Assembly: GCF_023922585.1 (NCBI RefSeq)
Contig: NZ_JAMFTN010000017.1
Location: forward strand, 68,659-132,658
Reading direction: 5' to 3'
DNA from: Aliidiomarina quisquiliarum
GTDB lineage: Bacteria > Pseudomonadota > Gammaproteobacteria > Enterobacterales > Alteromonadaceae
Length of the DNA: 64,000 bases
Part shown: piece by piece, positions 34,952-44,396 of the stretch
Layout of the letters: every line of letters begins with the position of its first letter
Numbering within the stretch: the stretch's first letter is position 1
Made by a program: the position numbers and the translations under genes
The notes under the pieces: model-generated
Database searches by the model: none
Seen by the model: the letters and a program-made list of their open reading frames with translations, nothing else
Told to the model about the DNA's origin: nothing

Positions 34952-36798
34952 TGAACATTGAGCAGAACTTGCGTAAAGCAGTGGTAATGCGGCAATTGCG
35001 GGCGCTAGATGTGGAGTTAGCAGCAAGTTTGCACCGCATGCAGCCGGAACCAGATGCCTTGGTACAGCTTTTAACAGCGCTAGTTAGTTATCAGTATGGG
35101 CGTGGCCATAGTTGTTTTGATTTGACTCTGTGGTGCGAAAACCCCTACGAAACATTAGGCTACACGGAGCATCCGGCCTGGCTTGCTGGTGTAATTCAAG
35201 GCTTAACAGTGGCTGATGTAGTGGTTCGGCTTACAGCCAGTGGCTGGTGTTCAAACAACGGCAGCACACCCCTAACGTTATTAGGAGACAAACTATATTT
35301 AACTCGGCTATATAACGCCGAGCAAACCATAAGTACTGCTATTGCGGCGCGTATTGGCCGTCAGAACGTAAACGTGGCCAACATTCAAGCAGCACTTAAT
35401 AAACTGTTTCCTGAACCACATGAAACGGAAGTGAACTGGCAAAAACTTGCTTGTGCCATGGCTGCGCTACGTCACTTCGCTATTATTACCGGCGGCCCAG
35501 GTACGGGCAAAACCACCACGGTAGTACGACTGCTTGGCTTATTGCAGCACTTAGCTGAAGGTCAGTTGAATATTGTATTAGCCGCACCAACAGGTAAAGC
35601 AGCAGCACGTTTACAAGAGTCGATAGGTAAAGCGGTAAAGGAGCTAGACGAAGAATTCCAGTTAAATATACCCACCGCGGTAAGTACGTTGCACCGCTTA
35701 TTGGGCAGCCGCCCGGGGAAGCGCAGCTTTCGCCATGATAGTAGCAACCCACTTACGGCCGATGTAGTGATAGTAGACGAGGCGTCGATGGTAGACGCTG
35801 AAATGATGGCAGCACTTTTAAGTGCGGTTAAACCCAGCGCACGTTTGGTGTTGCTCGGTGATAAAGATCAGCTGGCTTCGGTAGAAGCAGGGTCGGTACT
35901 TGCTGACTTATGCGAAGGTGCCAATGAAGGTGGTTACAATGCAACTACCTTGGCTTATTTAAGCCAATTTACCACCGTTAACATGAATAAGTTCGCAGCC
36001 ACGGACGCTAACGCTGCCACGGATTATAATCAGGCCACAGTGATGCTACGGCGTAGCTATCGGTTTGGTGCCGACTCGGGTATTGGCGAATTGTCGCGCG
36101 CTGTAAATGCGGGGCAGACAGATTTAAAACCGGTATTTGCTGCATTTAACGACATTCATTGGCTTGAAACCGACCCAGCTAGCCCGGCGGTAAGAAGCTT
36201 GGTGGTAAATGGCTATCGTGCTTTGTTTGAACTTATTCAACGTGGCCCTGAAAAGGGCAACAGCGATGAATGGGCCAAACAGGTATTAAAACAACAGCGA
36301 GCCTTTCAAGTGCTATGTGCAATGCGTAAAGGCGAGGCAGGCGTAAATACTATGAACGAACGTATTACCCAATGGTTACGGGCGGCCGGGCTAATTAGTA
36401 TAGAGCGGCAGTGGTATGCGGGGCGAGCGGTTATGATTGAACAAAATAACTACACCCTTAACCTTATGAATGGCGACGTAGGCATGGCTTTATGGCATCC
36501 AGAAACAGAGCAGTTACGGGTTGTATTTGAAGCGGCCGATGGTTCGTTACGCTGGGTGCTACCAGCGCGGCTTAGCCAAACTAGCACCGTGTACGCCATG
36601 ACCATACATAAGTCACAAGGGTCAGAGTTTGCTCACACGGTAATGGTGCTACCAAATAATATGCTGCCATTACTTACCCGCGAATTGCTCTATACCGCGA
36701 TAACCCGAGCGAGTGAACAGTTTACTATGGTAGCTGAACAAGCGAGCGTGGTGGCGCAAGCTTGTGAACAACGAGTGCAGCGAAGTAGTGGGCTTTAA
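34951..36798 (+). CDS. recD: Exodeoxyribonuclease V subunit RecD
   Basis: The ATG at 34951 overlaps the recB stop by one base and is preceded by CAGGAGG. The 615 residues match RecD1 length (E. coli 608). The Walker A motif GGPGTGKTTT is at 181-190, the Walker B motif VIVDEASMVDAEMM follows near 275, and the C-terminal motifs TIHKSQGSEFAHTV and YTAITRASEQ are intact. RecD is the 5'-3' helicase of the complex. No RecBCD gene lies elsewhere in the window, and the order recC-recB-recD without ptrA differs from E. coli. Confidence 0.95.
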   Translation: MNIEQNLRKAVVMRQLRALDVELAASLHRMQPEPDALVQLLTALVSYQYGRGHSCFDLTLWCENPYETLGYTEHPAWLAGVIQGLTVADVVVRLTASGWCSNNGSTPLTLLGDKLYLTRLYNAEQTISTAIAARIGRQNVNVANIQAALNKLFPEPHETEVNWQKLACAMAALRHFAIITGGPGTGKTTTVVRLLGLLQHLAEGQLNIVLAAPTGKAAARLQESIGKAVKELDEEFQLNIPTAVSTLHRLLGSRPGKRSFRHDSSNPLTADVVIVDEASMVDAEMMAALLSAVKPSARLVLLGDKDQLASVEAGSVLADLCEGANEGGYNATTLAYLSQFTTVNMNKFAATDANAATDYNQATVMLRRSYRFGADSGIGELSRAVNAGQTDLKPVFAAFNDIHWLETDPASPAVRSLVVNGYRALFELIQRGPEKGNSDEWAKQVLKQQRAFQVLCAMRKGEAGVNTMNERITQWLRAAGLISIERQWYAGRAVMIEQNNYTLNLMNGDVGMALWHPETEQLRVVFEAADGSLRWVLPARLSQTSTVYAMTIHKSQGSEFAHTVMVLPNNMLPLLTRELLYTAITRASEQFTMVAEQASVVAQACEQRVQRSSGL

Positions 36799-36841
36799 TG
36801 CTATAGTCCATTTTTAAAATTATAACAATCAAGGTTTAAGC

Positions 36842-37393
36842 ATGAGCTCGAAAATAAAATTAGAGGGTGTTAATCCTGCTTACCGTACGTTTCTAGCTTT
36901 ACATGTTTCGATTACATTCTTGTTAATTATCGGTGTTGCTGGTGGGCTTTATATTTGGGTCCCCTTTTTCGCTGAAGAAACGCCGCGGCTCATTTTGCAA
37001 AGTATTATTGCTAGTTTAGCTGTGCTGTGGTTTGTTTTTGCGGTGTTTTGGGCTCCACGGCGCTACCGGGTAACCCATTATTACGTTAGTAATGATTATA
37101 TTGGTTTTGTGGTGGGGGCCGTATGGCACACTGAAGTAGTGGTAACCTTTAATCGGCTTCAGCATTTAGAAATAGCCCAAGGGCCATTGGAACGCATACT
37201 AAAGCTAAGCCGCTTAGTGTTATATACGGCAGGTGGCAGCACCGCAGATTTAGTGATTCCAGGGTTAACCATGGTGCAAGCGGAACAACTGCGAGATCAA
37301 GTATTGCACGAGTTGCGCCAAGAAGAGCTAAGCGACGAGCCTATTTCTGCTGCATCAAACCAAGCCAAGAGTGAAACCAATGTTACTAACTAA
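36842..37393 (+). CDS. PH-domain membrane protein (YdbS-like)
   Basis: This 183-residue protein has two N-terminal membrane helices (about 22-42 and 50-70) followed by a bacterial PH domain of the bPH2 type (RRYRVTHYYVSNDYIGFVVGAVWHTEVVVTFNRLQHLEI, with the usual R-Q-H type ending GPLERILKLSRLVLYTAGG). It forms a pair with the next gene, overlapping it by 14 bp. YdbS/YdbT pairs are widespread and poorly characterised; an envelope role is likely. It starts 43 bp after recD and may be read through from it. Confidence 0.82.
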   Translation: MSSKIKLEGVNPAYRTFLALHVSITFLLIIGVAGGLYIWVPFFAEETPRLILQSIIASLAVLWFVFAVFWAPRRYRVTHYYVSNDYIGFVVGAVWHTEVVVTFNRLQHLEIAQGPLERILKLSRLVLYTAGGSTADLVIPGLTMVQAEQLRDQVLHELRQEELSDEPISAASNQAKSETNVTN

Positions 37394-38837
37394 CGAAACC
37401 GGTAAGTGGTTACGATTACCACCTGTTTCGTTGATGTTTTTCTTTATTAAAAGCATTGAGCAGTTGGTGAAACAGGGGTACCAAATGGTACCTTCACTGG
37501 TAATGGTGTGGGTGTTTGTAGAGCGTATTCGTAGTTGGGTACCCCTGATAGCTGCGGTGGCAGTGTTGGTATTTGTGCTAGCAGTAGTCCTACGGTATTT
37601 ACGCTTTAGCTACCAAATAACACCCGCTCGAGTGCGGGTGAAGCAAGGGGTGCTAAAGCGCTCGGAACTAAGCTTAGACATGGAACGCATTCAGCAAGCA
37701 GACATTCAACTACCTTGGTATTTACGACCATTTAATTTGCGAGTGGTGCGTTTAGAAAGTGCCGGTAGTAAAGGCCAAGAGGTTGTTTTGGTGGGGTTAA
37801 CAGAACAGCGTGCAGTAGAAATACAAGAGGCTGTGCAAGCGGTGAGTATGCAGTCGAGCCGATTAAATGACCCGCCAGAACTAGCAACAGACACGGTTAC
37901 ACCTTCCTCGGCAGCCGACTTCGAGCTAAGCCTACCTTTAAAAGAAGTGATGAAAATAGGCCTGATGTTAAACCCATTACTAATTGTAGGTTTAATAGTG
38001 AGCTTTATATTTTCAAATAGTATGACCCGCAACATGATGGAAGAGCGGATAGAGCACTTCTCAGGCCAGTTTGAAGGAACCTTGGTTGCTGTGATTTTAT
38101 TGGCCGGCGTGGTGTTAGGCGTATTATTGCTAGCGGTGATTGCTTCAACGCTATTTACGGCCAACACCTATTATAATTATCACTTACAGCGATTTGGCCA
38201 GCGCTACAGCTATTCTGCAGGACTTCTAAGTAAACTCACTCGCAGTTTTACTATTCGTAAACTTCAAGGAATAGTTATTCGGCAAGGCATTATCGGACGT
38301 TTGCTGAAGCGCTTTAGTGGGGAGTTAGCACAGGCCGGTGGGGTAGGGGTTAAAAAAGAGCGTTTCATAGTGCCGTTGTTATCCACAGAACAAAAACAAC
38401 ATTTATTAGCCGATTTAAAAATACCTAAAGGCACCACCTGGTCGAAAGTACACCCTTGGGCCATGACCCGTTGGATATTACTGCCGAGCATAGCTATTGG
38501 AGCCTTTACCACGCTATGGCTTGGCTTCGTGGCTGCTGCGGCACTTTTGGCACTTAACTATTTGGGCTGGAGAAAACGTGGTTGGTACTTCGACAGCCAC
38601 TGGCTAGGCACCCGCCGAGGTTTAATAGGTAGTGTTGAACGTTGGCTGCCGGCCCCTAAAATGCAGAACATACGCTGGCGCCAAGGGCCTATTCAAAAAC
38701 GCCTTGGTATTGGAAACTTAAGAATAGCCAGCGCTTCGGTAAGTTATCACTTGCGAGATATTCGAGAGCAAGATGCGCTAGCAATGCAGGCCGAGCTAAT
38801 TGAACTAACACGAACCTGCAAATTGCATTGGATGTAA
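37380..38837 (+). CDS. PH-domain membrane protein (YdbT-like)
   Basis: I choose the ATG at 37380, 8 nt after AAGAG, over the GTG at 37371; this gives 485 residues. Pairs of membrane helices (about 25-70, 205-260 and 360-405) alternate with bPH2 domains: YQITPARVRVKQGVLKRSELSLDMERIQQADI, then YYNYHLQRFGQRYSYSAGLLSK, then GWYFDSHWLGTRRGLIG. Each ends in the family pattern of marker lipid-facing strands. It is the partner of the preceding YdbS-like gene and is translationally coupled to it. The function is not established. Confidence 0.82.
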   Translation: MLLTNETGKWLRLPPVSLMFFFIKSIEQLVKQGYQMVPSLVMVWVFVERIRSWVPLIAAVAVLVFVLAVVLRYLRFSYQITPARVRVKQGVLKRSELSLDMERIQQADIQLPWYLRPFNLRVVRLESAGSKGQEVVLVGLTEQRAVEIQEAVQAVSMQSSRLNDPPELATDTVTPSSAADFELSLPLKEVMKIGLMLNPLLIVGLIVSFIFSNSMTRNMMEERIEHFSGQFEGTLVAVILLAGVVLGVLLLAVIASTLFTANTYYNYHLQRFGQRYSYSAGLLSKLTRSFTIRKLQGIVIRQGIIGRLLKRFSGELAQAGGVGVKKERFIVPLLSTEQKQHLLADLKIPKGTTWSKVHPWAMTRWILLPSIAIGAFTTLWLGFVAAAALLALNYLGWRKRGWYFDSHWLGTRRGLIGSVERWLPAPKMQNIRWRQGPIQKRLGIGNLRIASASVSYHLRDIREQDALAMQAELIELTRTCKLHWM

Positions 38838-38857
38838 CCTGTTTAATGGCCGAACAA

Positions 38858-39604
38858 CTACTGTTGCCAGTATTGTTCAATAGTAACGTGGCCAGGCTTG
38901 CGTCGCATATTTAATGCCAAGCCACGTTCTGCCAGTAACGTGCGAGTGTCGAGGATCATGGCGGGGTTACCGCACAGCATTATTTGTGCATTTTTATCTA
39001 TGCTTATACCCACCTGTTTTTCTAGCGTGCCATTGGTGATTAGGGCCGGTATGCGGCCCCGTAATGCATTTGGTAGGTCTTCTCGGCTTACTACTGGCTG
39101 ATAAATAAAGCGTTCACCATATTTATCTGTAAGTGCGGCCATGGTGTCTTGGTAGGCAAGATCTTGATGGTGACGCACCGCGTGAACAAGCACCACACGT
39201 TTAAACCGCTGCCACACTTCTGCTGAACTGAGCATTGAAAGATATGGGCCTAAACCTGTTCCAGTGCCCATCATCCATAAGCTGTCGGCATTGGAAATAC
39301 CTTCAAGAGTGAAAAAACCAGCGGCTGGTTGGCTTACTTGAATATGGTCGCCTACGGCTAGATCGCGAATAAGTGGGCTTACTTCACCTTCGGTAACAGC
39401 GGTAATAAAACATTCAATATAGTTGGTGCCAGCAGGGTTTACGATAGAGTAAGCTCGGTGCACTAGAGTATTGTTTTGCATAACACCAAGCCGCACAAAC
39501 TGACCCGGTTTAAAGTCGAAAGCGGGGGTTTCAATACGAAGGCTAAATAATGTGGGATGCCATAACTTGTGTTCTAGTACAGTACCCTGAAGCCACTGCG
39601 ACAT
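38858..39604 (-). CDS. fpr: Ferredoxin/flavodoxin-NADP+ reductase
   Basis: This protein has 248 residues, the same length as E. coli Fpr. The FAD-binding motif is HRAYSIVNPAG, the NADP-binding loop is MMGTGTGLGPYLSML, the substrate-side motif is LCGNPAMILDT, and the C-terminus is RRKPGHVTIEQYWQQ. It moves electrons between NADPH and ferredoxin or flavodoxin for Fe-S cluster, radical-SAM and oxidative-stress metabolism. It is convergent with the PH-domain gene and divergent from the alpha/beta hydrolase gene. The start follows AGGAG on the minus strand. Confidence 0.9.
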   Translation of the reverse strand: MSQWLQGTVLEHKLWHPTLFSLRIETPAFDFKPGQFVRLGVMQNNTLVHRAYSIVNPAGTNYIECFITAVTEGEVSPLIRDLAVGDHIQVSQPAAGFFTLEGISNADSLWMMGTGTGLGPYLSMLSSAEVWQRFKRVVLVHAVRHHQDLAYQDTMAALTDKYGERFIYQPVVSREDLPNALRGRIPALITNGTLEKQVGISIDKNAQIMLCGNPAMILDTRTLLAERGLALNMRRKPGHVTIEQYWQQ

Positions 39605-39691
39605 GTAAACTCCTATTCAAAGATGTTGTTGCTATGAGTATATGATGGGGGCAACAGCACAAGCATTCAACCGACGGAGTGTAAGGTTATT

Positions 39692-40576
39692 ATGGAAAAG
39701 CAAGCTAATGCCGTTCCTTGGCAGCAGTGGCAATGGCAAGCACCAGAAGGATTCTGGCTACGGGGTGTGCATACAGAGCCCCGTGGGTTACCGGTGTTAC
39801 ATTTTATTCATGGCAATAGTTACTGTGGTCGAATTTACGAACCTATGTGGGAGTTTTTATATCCCCACTTCGATATTTTCTTGCACGATGCACAAGGCCA
39901 TGGTGACAGTGACCTAGGTGGGAAATTTGTAGGTTGGCGGCGCAGTGCCGAGCTTGCTCGTGAAGTGTGGCAAGCGCACCGTGGTATGTGGCAAAACGTA
40001 CCGCACATTGGCATGGGGCATAGTTTTGGCGGGGTGTTAACCAGCGTAATAGGTGCCACCGACGCAAACTTTTTTGAGCGCTTAATATTACTCGACCCTA
40101 TTTTAATGCCACCGCGCTATTTGCGCTGGGTAGAGCCATTACAAAACGTTGGCTTGTATAAGCTAAACCCATATTCGGGGCGGGCCCGTAAGCGGCGCGA
40201 TCAGTGGCCAGACAAACAAAGTGCCTTAGAGGGTTTAACCGGGCGCGGTATGTTTAAAGGTTGGAGCCCTGAGGCGATGCAGGCTTACGTAGACCACGGC
40301 ATGGACCATACGGAGCATGGCGTGCAGTTAAAATGTCCGCCGTCGCGAGAAGCCGAAATATTTGGCAGTTACATGCCTCGGTTATGGAAAACGTTACCGC
40401 AGTTAGCCATACCGGCAGACATTATGTTTGGTAAGGACACCTATCCGTTTTTGTCGGAAAGCAGGGATAAACTAAGCGCATTTCCAACGGTAAGTATTGA
40501 GACTGTGGCAGGGGGCCACTGCTTTATGCAAGAAAACCCCGCTGACATCGCCCAGCGTATTATACAGTTAGCGTAA
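39692..40576 (+). CDS. Alpha/beta hydrolase
   Basis: This 294-residue hydrolase has an oxyanion motif HFIHGNSYCG (about 37-46), the nucleophile elbow GHSFGG with Ser111, and the terminal His in AGGHCFM (His276); the acid residue is likely in GKDTYPF. The fold is cytoplasmic, with no signal peptide. The substrate class (ester, thioester or lactone) cannot be read. The upstream sequence CGGAGTGTAAGGTTATT supplies a ribosome site. It is convergent with the M48 gene across a short REP-like palindrome. Confidence 0.82.
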   Translation: MEKQANAVPWQQWQWQAPEGFWLRGVHTEPRGLPVLHFIHGNSYCGRIYEPMWEFLYPHFDIFLHDAQGHGDSDLGGKFVGWRRSAELAREVWQAHRGMWQNVPHIGMGHSFGGVLTSVIGATDANFFERLILLDPILMPPRYLRWVEPLQNVGLYKLNPYSGRARKRRDQWPDKQSALEGLTGRGMFKGWSPEAMQAYVDHGMDHTEHGVQLKCPPSREAEIFGSYMPRLWKTLPQLAIPADIMFGKDTYPFLSESRDKLSAFPTVSIETVAGGHCFMQENPADIAQRIIQLA

Positions 40577-40579
40577 GTT

Positions 40580-40590
40580 GGGCATTGCCC
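40580..40590. repeat. Short REP-like palindrome between convergent genes
   Basis: GGGCATTGCCC is a perfect odd palindrome sharing the core GGCATTGCC with the 66-bp repeats at 7532-7713. It lies 4 bp after the hydrolase stop and in front of the M48 stop. It may be a decayed copy of the same element or coincidence. Confidence 0.3.
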
Positions 40591-40610
40591 GACGGGCGAG
40601 CATGCCTTAT

Positions 40611-42479
40611 TTACAGGCTGTCTGGTAACTCGGGTAGGGGCTGGCTAATACAAGTGGCTAAGGTATAGAGCAACTTGCGTTCTGTTGGGGTAATTTCCCC
40701 GTCCATATTAACGCACTGCACCCAGGCGTTTACCAAGCGCTCTTTGTGGCGCACATCCCAGCGGTCGATACGGTTTAAGGCATCGGCAAGATCACCAAAA
40801 CTAAGCGGTTGGCTGCGTATAGGCTGCAGGGCAGTGCCATATACCTTTGCCGCCGCATTGAATGCTGCGTCTGCTTCCTGTTGATTTTCGTGGCCGTAGG
40901 CTGCGAGTATCGACAAAGACAGCTCGGCGTCTGTTTGCGCCTTCATACGCACACCTGCAACACGTTGGTTAGGTTTCAGGTCGGCGTGAATATAGCGTTC
41001 AACCAGTTGGGTAAGACACCATTCATATAATGAAACCTGTTGGTCAACTTCTTTCAGTTGCTGCAAAGTGCTTAGTAACAGTTTCTTATCTACAGCGGTT
41101 AAACTTTTTATCGCTGGCATTGCTAACTCAACCAATGGTAACCGCTGCTCAGTACTCAAGTTTTGAATATTGGCATAGTTTTGCGTTACTCGTTGGGCGA
41201 ATTCTGGGCCGTGTGCTTGTACTACTAAAGCTTGCTGCTTGTTTCTAACGGCGGCATCGTCACTGAAAATTAACGCCAAAGTAAGTGCTTCCGAGCCAAT
41301 CTGGTCGCGGGCTTCCGTACGTGTTTGCTCCGGTAGGCTAGCTAGTATAGCGAGTTGGGCAAAACGCTCTTTACTCATTTGACCAGCGGCGGGTTTGCTG
41401 GTGGGTTCAGGCGTGCCATTGGTGTTTGCCAGCTGGGCTGCAGTGTTGGCTTTAAAGGTACCGTCCCAATGCGGTAGTACGCGCTTAATACGACTTTCAA
41501 GTGGTGGGTGAGTAGAAAATATTGAAGCCCATTTACTGATTGCTTGGCCAAAAAACAAGTGTGACGCTTCGCTAGCATTTTGGTTTTCTATTTGGCTACC
41601 TGCTTGCAAAGCACCAATTTGTTGTAAGGCACCCCCAATGGTTTCGGGCTCGCGAGTAAATTGAACCGCCGATGCGTCGGCTAAATATTCACGCTGCCGG
41701 CTAACCGCAGCTTTAATTATATTGCCGAAGAAAACGCCAATAGCGCCAATAATAAGCAGGGCAATACCAAGAAACGGCAATAAATTTTTGCTGTTATCGT
41801 TGCTGCGGCGCCGACCACCACTAAGAGCCGTGGTACGTAAAATTAAATAGCCCGCATGAGAGATAAACAAGATACCATTTAATACAGCCATAATGCGGAT
41901 GTTCATGCGCATATCGCCATTTAAAATATGGGCAATTTCATGGGCAACAACACCCTGCAACTGACTACGGGTAAGCTGCTCGGCACAACCACGGGTAATA
42001 CCAATAACTGCGTCTTTTGGGGAGTAACCCGCAGCAAAAGCATTAATGCCTGGTTCGTTTTCTAATAAATATACTGGGGGAACAGGCATATTGGCGGCAA
42101 TCGCCATTTCTTCAACCACGTTCAACACTTTACGCTCAATAGGGTCGGTACTGCTAGGCTCTAAACGGCGGCCGCCAAGTTTTTCGGCTACTACTTTGCC
42201 ACCAGGGCGTAATACCGCCCACTTGTAGAGTACCGCTAAGCTAATACCTGAAAGCACCACGCCACAAGAAGCAAGAATAATGTCCCAATGGAACACAAAG
42301 CCAGTATTGTAGCCGCTGTTTGCATTGCCGCTGCTACCGCCTAGGCCCCCAGCAAATACAGCTACCGCAGCCCCAGTAAGCACCACCAATAAAACAACGG
42401 CCACAAGGAATAGAATGATCAGCAGGCGCGTGTTGCGCCGTGCTATATCTTGGTGTTCAAAAAAATTCATTTGAGCCAT
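40611..42479 (-). CDS. M48-family membrane metallopeptidase
   Basis: This 622-residue protein has two N-terminal membrane helices (about 18-45 and 65-88) and the zinc motif HEIAH at 180-184. Two more helices follow (about 198-215 and 235-258), with the third zinc ligand in SRQREYLADASAV. The first 340 residues correspond to an HtpX-like protease with STHPPLESRIKRVLP. The extra 280 residues form a helical, probably cytoplasmic domain. The lemA gene lies 11 bp upstream in the same operon. The lemA-M48 pair is recurrent in proteobacteria and is assumed to act in membrane-protein quality control. Confidence 0.85.
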   Translation of the reverse strand: MAQMNFFEHQDIARRNTRLLIILFLVAVVLLVVLTGAAVAVFAGGLGGSSGNANSGYNTGFVFHWDIILASCGVVLSGISLAVLYKWAVLRPGGKVVAEKLGGRRLEPSSTDPIERKVLNVVEEMAIAANMPVPPVYLLENEPGINAFAAGYSPKDAVIGITRGCAEQLTRSQLQGVVAHEIAHILNGDMRMNIRIMAVLNGILFISHAGYLILRTTALSGGRRRSNDNSKNLLPFLGIALLIIGAIGVFFGNIIKAAVSRQREYLADASAVQFTREPETIGGALQQIGALQAGSQIENQNASEASHLFFGQAISKWASIFSTHPPLESRIKRVLPHWDGTFKANTAAQLANTNGTPEPTSKPAAGQMSKERFAQLAILASLPEQTRTEARDQIGSEALTLALIFSDDAAVRNKQQALVVQAHGPEFAQRVTQNYANIQNLSTEQRLPLVELAMPAIKSLTAVDKKLLLSTLQQLKEVDQQVSLYEWCLTQLVERYIHADLKPNQRVAGVRMKAQTDAELSLSILAAYGHENQQEADAAFNAAAKVYGTALQPIRSQPLSFGDLADALNRIDRWDVRHKERLVNAWVQCVNMDGEITPTERKLLYTLATCISQPLPELPDSL

Positions 42480-42490
42480 GAAAAATGCCC

Positions 42491-43087
42491 TTAGAACGAT
42501 ACTTTAGGAGCGTGCTGAATTTCAGCACGGTCTTCAAACTCGAGTAAGGAAGCGTCGGTGCTATGACCAAACATGCCAGCAAAGACAACGGCAGGAAATG
42601 ACTGGCGGTAGGTGTTGTAAGACATAACCGAATCGTTAAATGCTTGGCGGGCAAAAGCCACACGATTTTCAGTGCTAGTCATTTCTTCGCTAAGCTGCAT
42701 CATGTTTTGGTTAGCTTTTAGGTCTGGGTAGGCTTCCATAACAAGGTTCAACCGACCCATAGCAGAGCCTAGAATGCCTTCGGCACCAGCAAGCTGCGCC
42801 ATAGAGCCTTGGTCGCCAGGGTTTTGTGAAGCATTTTGCAGTGCCGACGAAGCCTGATTACGAGCAGAAATAACAGCTTCAAGGGTTTCTCGTTCGTGGC
42901 TTAAGTAACCTTTGGCAACTTCAACCAAGTTAGGAATGAGGTCGTAACGACGCTTAAGCTGTACGTCTATTTGCGCAAAACCATTTTGGAAACGGTTCTT
43001 TAATGTTACTAGTTGGTTATAAATGCGTATGACAACAAAAATAAGCACAACAACGATAGCAATAACAATTAACAAAGTAGTGTTCAT
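42491..43087 (-). CDS. LemA-family protein
   Basis: This 198-residue protein has an N-terminal membrane helix (residues 4-22) followed by the LemA signature: YNQLVTLKNRFQNGFAQIDVQLKRRYDLIPNLVEV and further on RVAFARQAFNDSVMSYNTYRQSFPAVVFAGMFG. The soluble part is a long helical bundle, probably outside the cytoplasm. It precedes the M48 protease gene by 11 bp. The biochemical role of LemA proteins is unknown. Confidence 0.9.
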   Translation of the reverse strand: MNTTLLIVIAIVVVLIFVVIRIYNQLVTLKNRFQNGFAQIDVQLKRRYDLIPNLVEVAKGYLSHERETLEAVISARNQASSALQNASQNPGDQGSMAQLAGAEGILGSAMGRLNLVMEAYPDLKANQNMMQLSEEMTSTENRVAFARQAFNDSVMSYNTYRQSFPAVVFAGMFGHSTDASLLEFEDRAEIQHAPKVSF

Positions 43088-43242
43088 TGATTTTCCTTAA
43101 TTTGCCGTTTTAATTGTATGCAGCTTAGCCTAGAAAACCAGGCTAAGGTAGTGAATAGGTAAAGGGATATTAGCGTTTAAAGCTGAATTCTTGTAATTTA
43201 CGCAAATTATCACTGGAAATAATATTCGGGACTCAACGCATT

Positions 43243-43884
43243 ATGTCAAATGTAAGTGGCAACTTATTCGTCGTCGCGGCGCCAAGCGGGGCTGGTAAGT
43301 CAAGCATGATTAGCGCCTTGCTTAAGCGCCAAGAGCAGCGTAACGACAACCAGTCTATGCAGGTTTCCGTTAGTACCACAACGCGGGCTCCACGGCCGGG
43401 CGAGGCAAATGGTGTGCATTACCACTTTGTTAGTGAAGAAACCTTTTTAGCCCAAATAGAAGCGGGTGAATTTTACGAGTGGGCGAAGGTGTTCGACCAT
43501 TATTATGGTACTTCGAAGTCGGTAATTGAAACAACTTTAGCAAGCGGTGTAGATGTGTTTCTCGATATTGATTGGCAGGGTGCTCGGCAAGTAAAAGCAG
43601 CCTACCCAGGGGTGCATACTATTTTTATATTGCCCCCTTCCACCGCCGAGCTTGAACGTCGTTTGCGCTCGCGAGGGCAAGATAGTGATGAAGTTATCGC
43701 GCGGCGCATGGCTAAAGCACAGGCTGAAATGTCGCATTATGCCGAGTTTAGCTACCTGATTGTGAATGAATGTTTTGAGGAGTCGGTTGATAACCTTGAA
43801 CATATTGTGCTTAGTCAGCGGCAACGGCGCTCGAAGCAACAGATACGCCATAAGGATATTCTGCAAGACCTCTTGGCGGAATAG
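43243..43884 (+). CDS. gmk: Guanylate kinase
   Basis: This 213-residue enzyme has the P-loop [10 protein letters not shown] (13-22), the GMP-binding region [22 protein letters not shown], and the lid with [12 protein letters not shown] and [14 protein letters not shown]. It converts GMP plus ATP to GDP plus ADP. It heads the gmk-rpoZ-spoT cluster seen in enterics. Its last codons overlap the -35 box of the rpoZ promoter. Confidence 0.95.
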   Translation: MSNVSGNLFVVAAPSGAGKSSMISALLKRQEQRNDNQSMQVSVSTTTRAPRPGEANGVHYHFVSEETFLAQIEAGEFYEWAKVFDHYYGTSKSVIETTLASGVDVFLDIDWQGARQVKAAYPGVHTIFILPPSTAELERRLRSRGQDSDEVIARRMAKAQAEMSHYAEFSYLIVNECFEESVDNLEHIVLSQRQRRSKQQIRHKDILQDLLAE

Positions 43885-43901
43885 CTGTTTTAAAGTATAA
43901 T
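43873..43901 (+). promoter_or_regulatory. Sigma-70 promoter of rpoZ
   Basis: TTGGCG (43873-43878), a 17-bp spacer and TATAAT (43896-43901), a perfect -10 box, lie 49 bp before the rpoZ ATG. The -35 box is inside the final codons of gmk. Confidence 0.65.
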
Positions 43902-43950
43902 CTATGCCCAGTGTAAGAAAGTTACGTATAAAACCTAAGTGGAGTTGCAG

Positions 43951-44232
43951 ATGGCACGGGTAACAGTTGAAGAAGCAGTAGATAAAATTGGTAACCGGTT
44001 TGACCTGGTTTTAGTTGCGGCACGTCGTGCACGTCAGCTGGCAAACTACGGTAAAGCGCCATTGGTAGAAACAACCAACGAGAAGCCGACAGTTATTGCT
44101 TTGCGTGAAATTGAAGCGGGTTTAATTGACGCGGCACGCTTAGATAAAGAAGACAAAGCAGCCCAGTATGCTCAAGACGAGGCAGAAGTGGCAGCAATGA
44201 CAGCCTTGCAGCATAGTGAAAGCCAAGAGTAA
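43951..44232 (+). CDS. rpoZ: RNA polymerase omega subunit
   Basis: The ATG at 43951 follows GGAGTTGCAG and gives 93 residues (E. coli 91); the ORF start at 43939 would add four residues and has no better site. The sequence [30 protein letters not shown] and then [16 protein letters not shown] is typical of omega. Omega helps assemble RNA polymerase and forms one ppGpp binding site, which fits the position next to spoT. A terminator follows at 44267-44294. Confidence 0.95.
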   Translation: MARVTVEEAVDKIGNRFDLVLVAARRARQLANYGKAPLVETTNEKPTVIALREIEAGLIDAARLDKEDKAAQYAQDEAEVAAMTALQHSESQE

Positions 44233-44266
44233 TTAGTTTGCGCTTTAGGCAACCAAAGAATATTTA

Positions 44267-44294
44267 AAAACGGGCTTATATAGCCCGTTTTTTG
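44267..44294 (+). terminator. Rho-independent terminator between rpoZ and spoT
   Basis: AAAACGGGCT (44267-44276) pairs perfectly with AGCCCGTTTT (44282-44291) over a 5-nt loop and is followed by TTTTTT. It lies 34 bp after rpoZ and should uncouple rpoZ transcription from spoT. Confidence 0.88.
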
Positions 44295-44334
44295 TTTTTT
44301 ATAGACGCTAAGGACGCTAACTTATATTCAGTTA

Positions 44335-44363
44335 TTGGCAAACTGCTGTGAAAGCCTTATTCT
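44335..44363 (+). promoter_or_regulatory. Sigma-70 promoter of spoT
   Basis: TTGGCA (44335-44340), 17 bp and TATTCT (44358-44363) end 33 bp before the spoT start. It follows the rpoZ terminator directly, which supports an independent transcript. Confidence 0.5.
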
Positions 44364-44396
44364 TAAATGATTGAGCCGTATAGTTGAGAACTGTTT

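Noticed and set aside
37706-38167. Minus-strand open frame of 153 codons inside the YdbT-like gene
   Set aside because: Low-complexity Thr/Ser-rich translation typical of an antisense shadow of membrane-protein codons.
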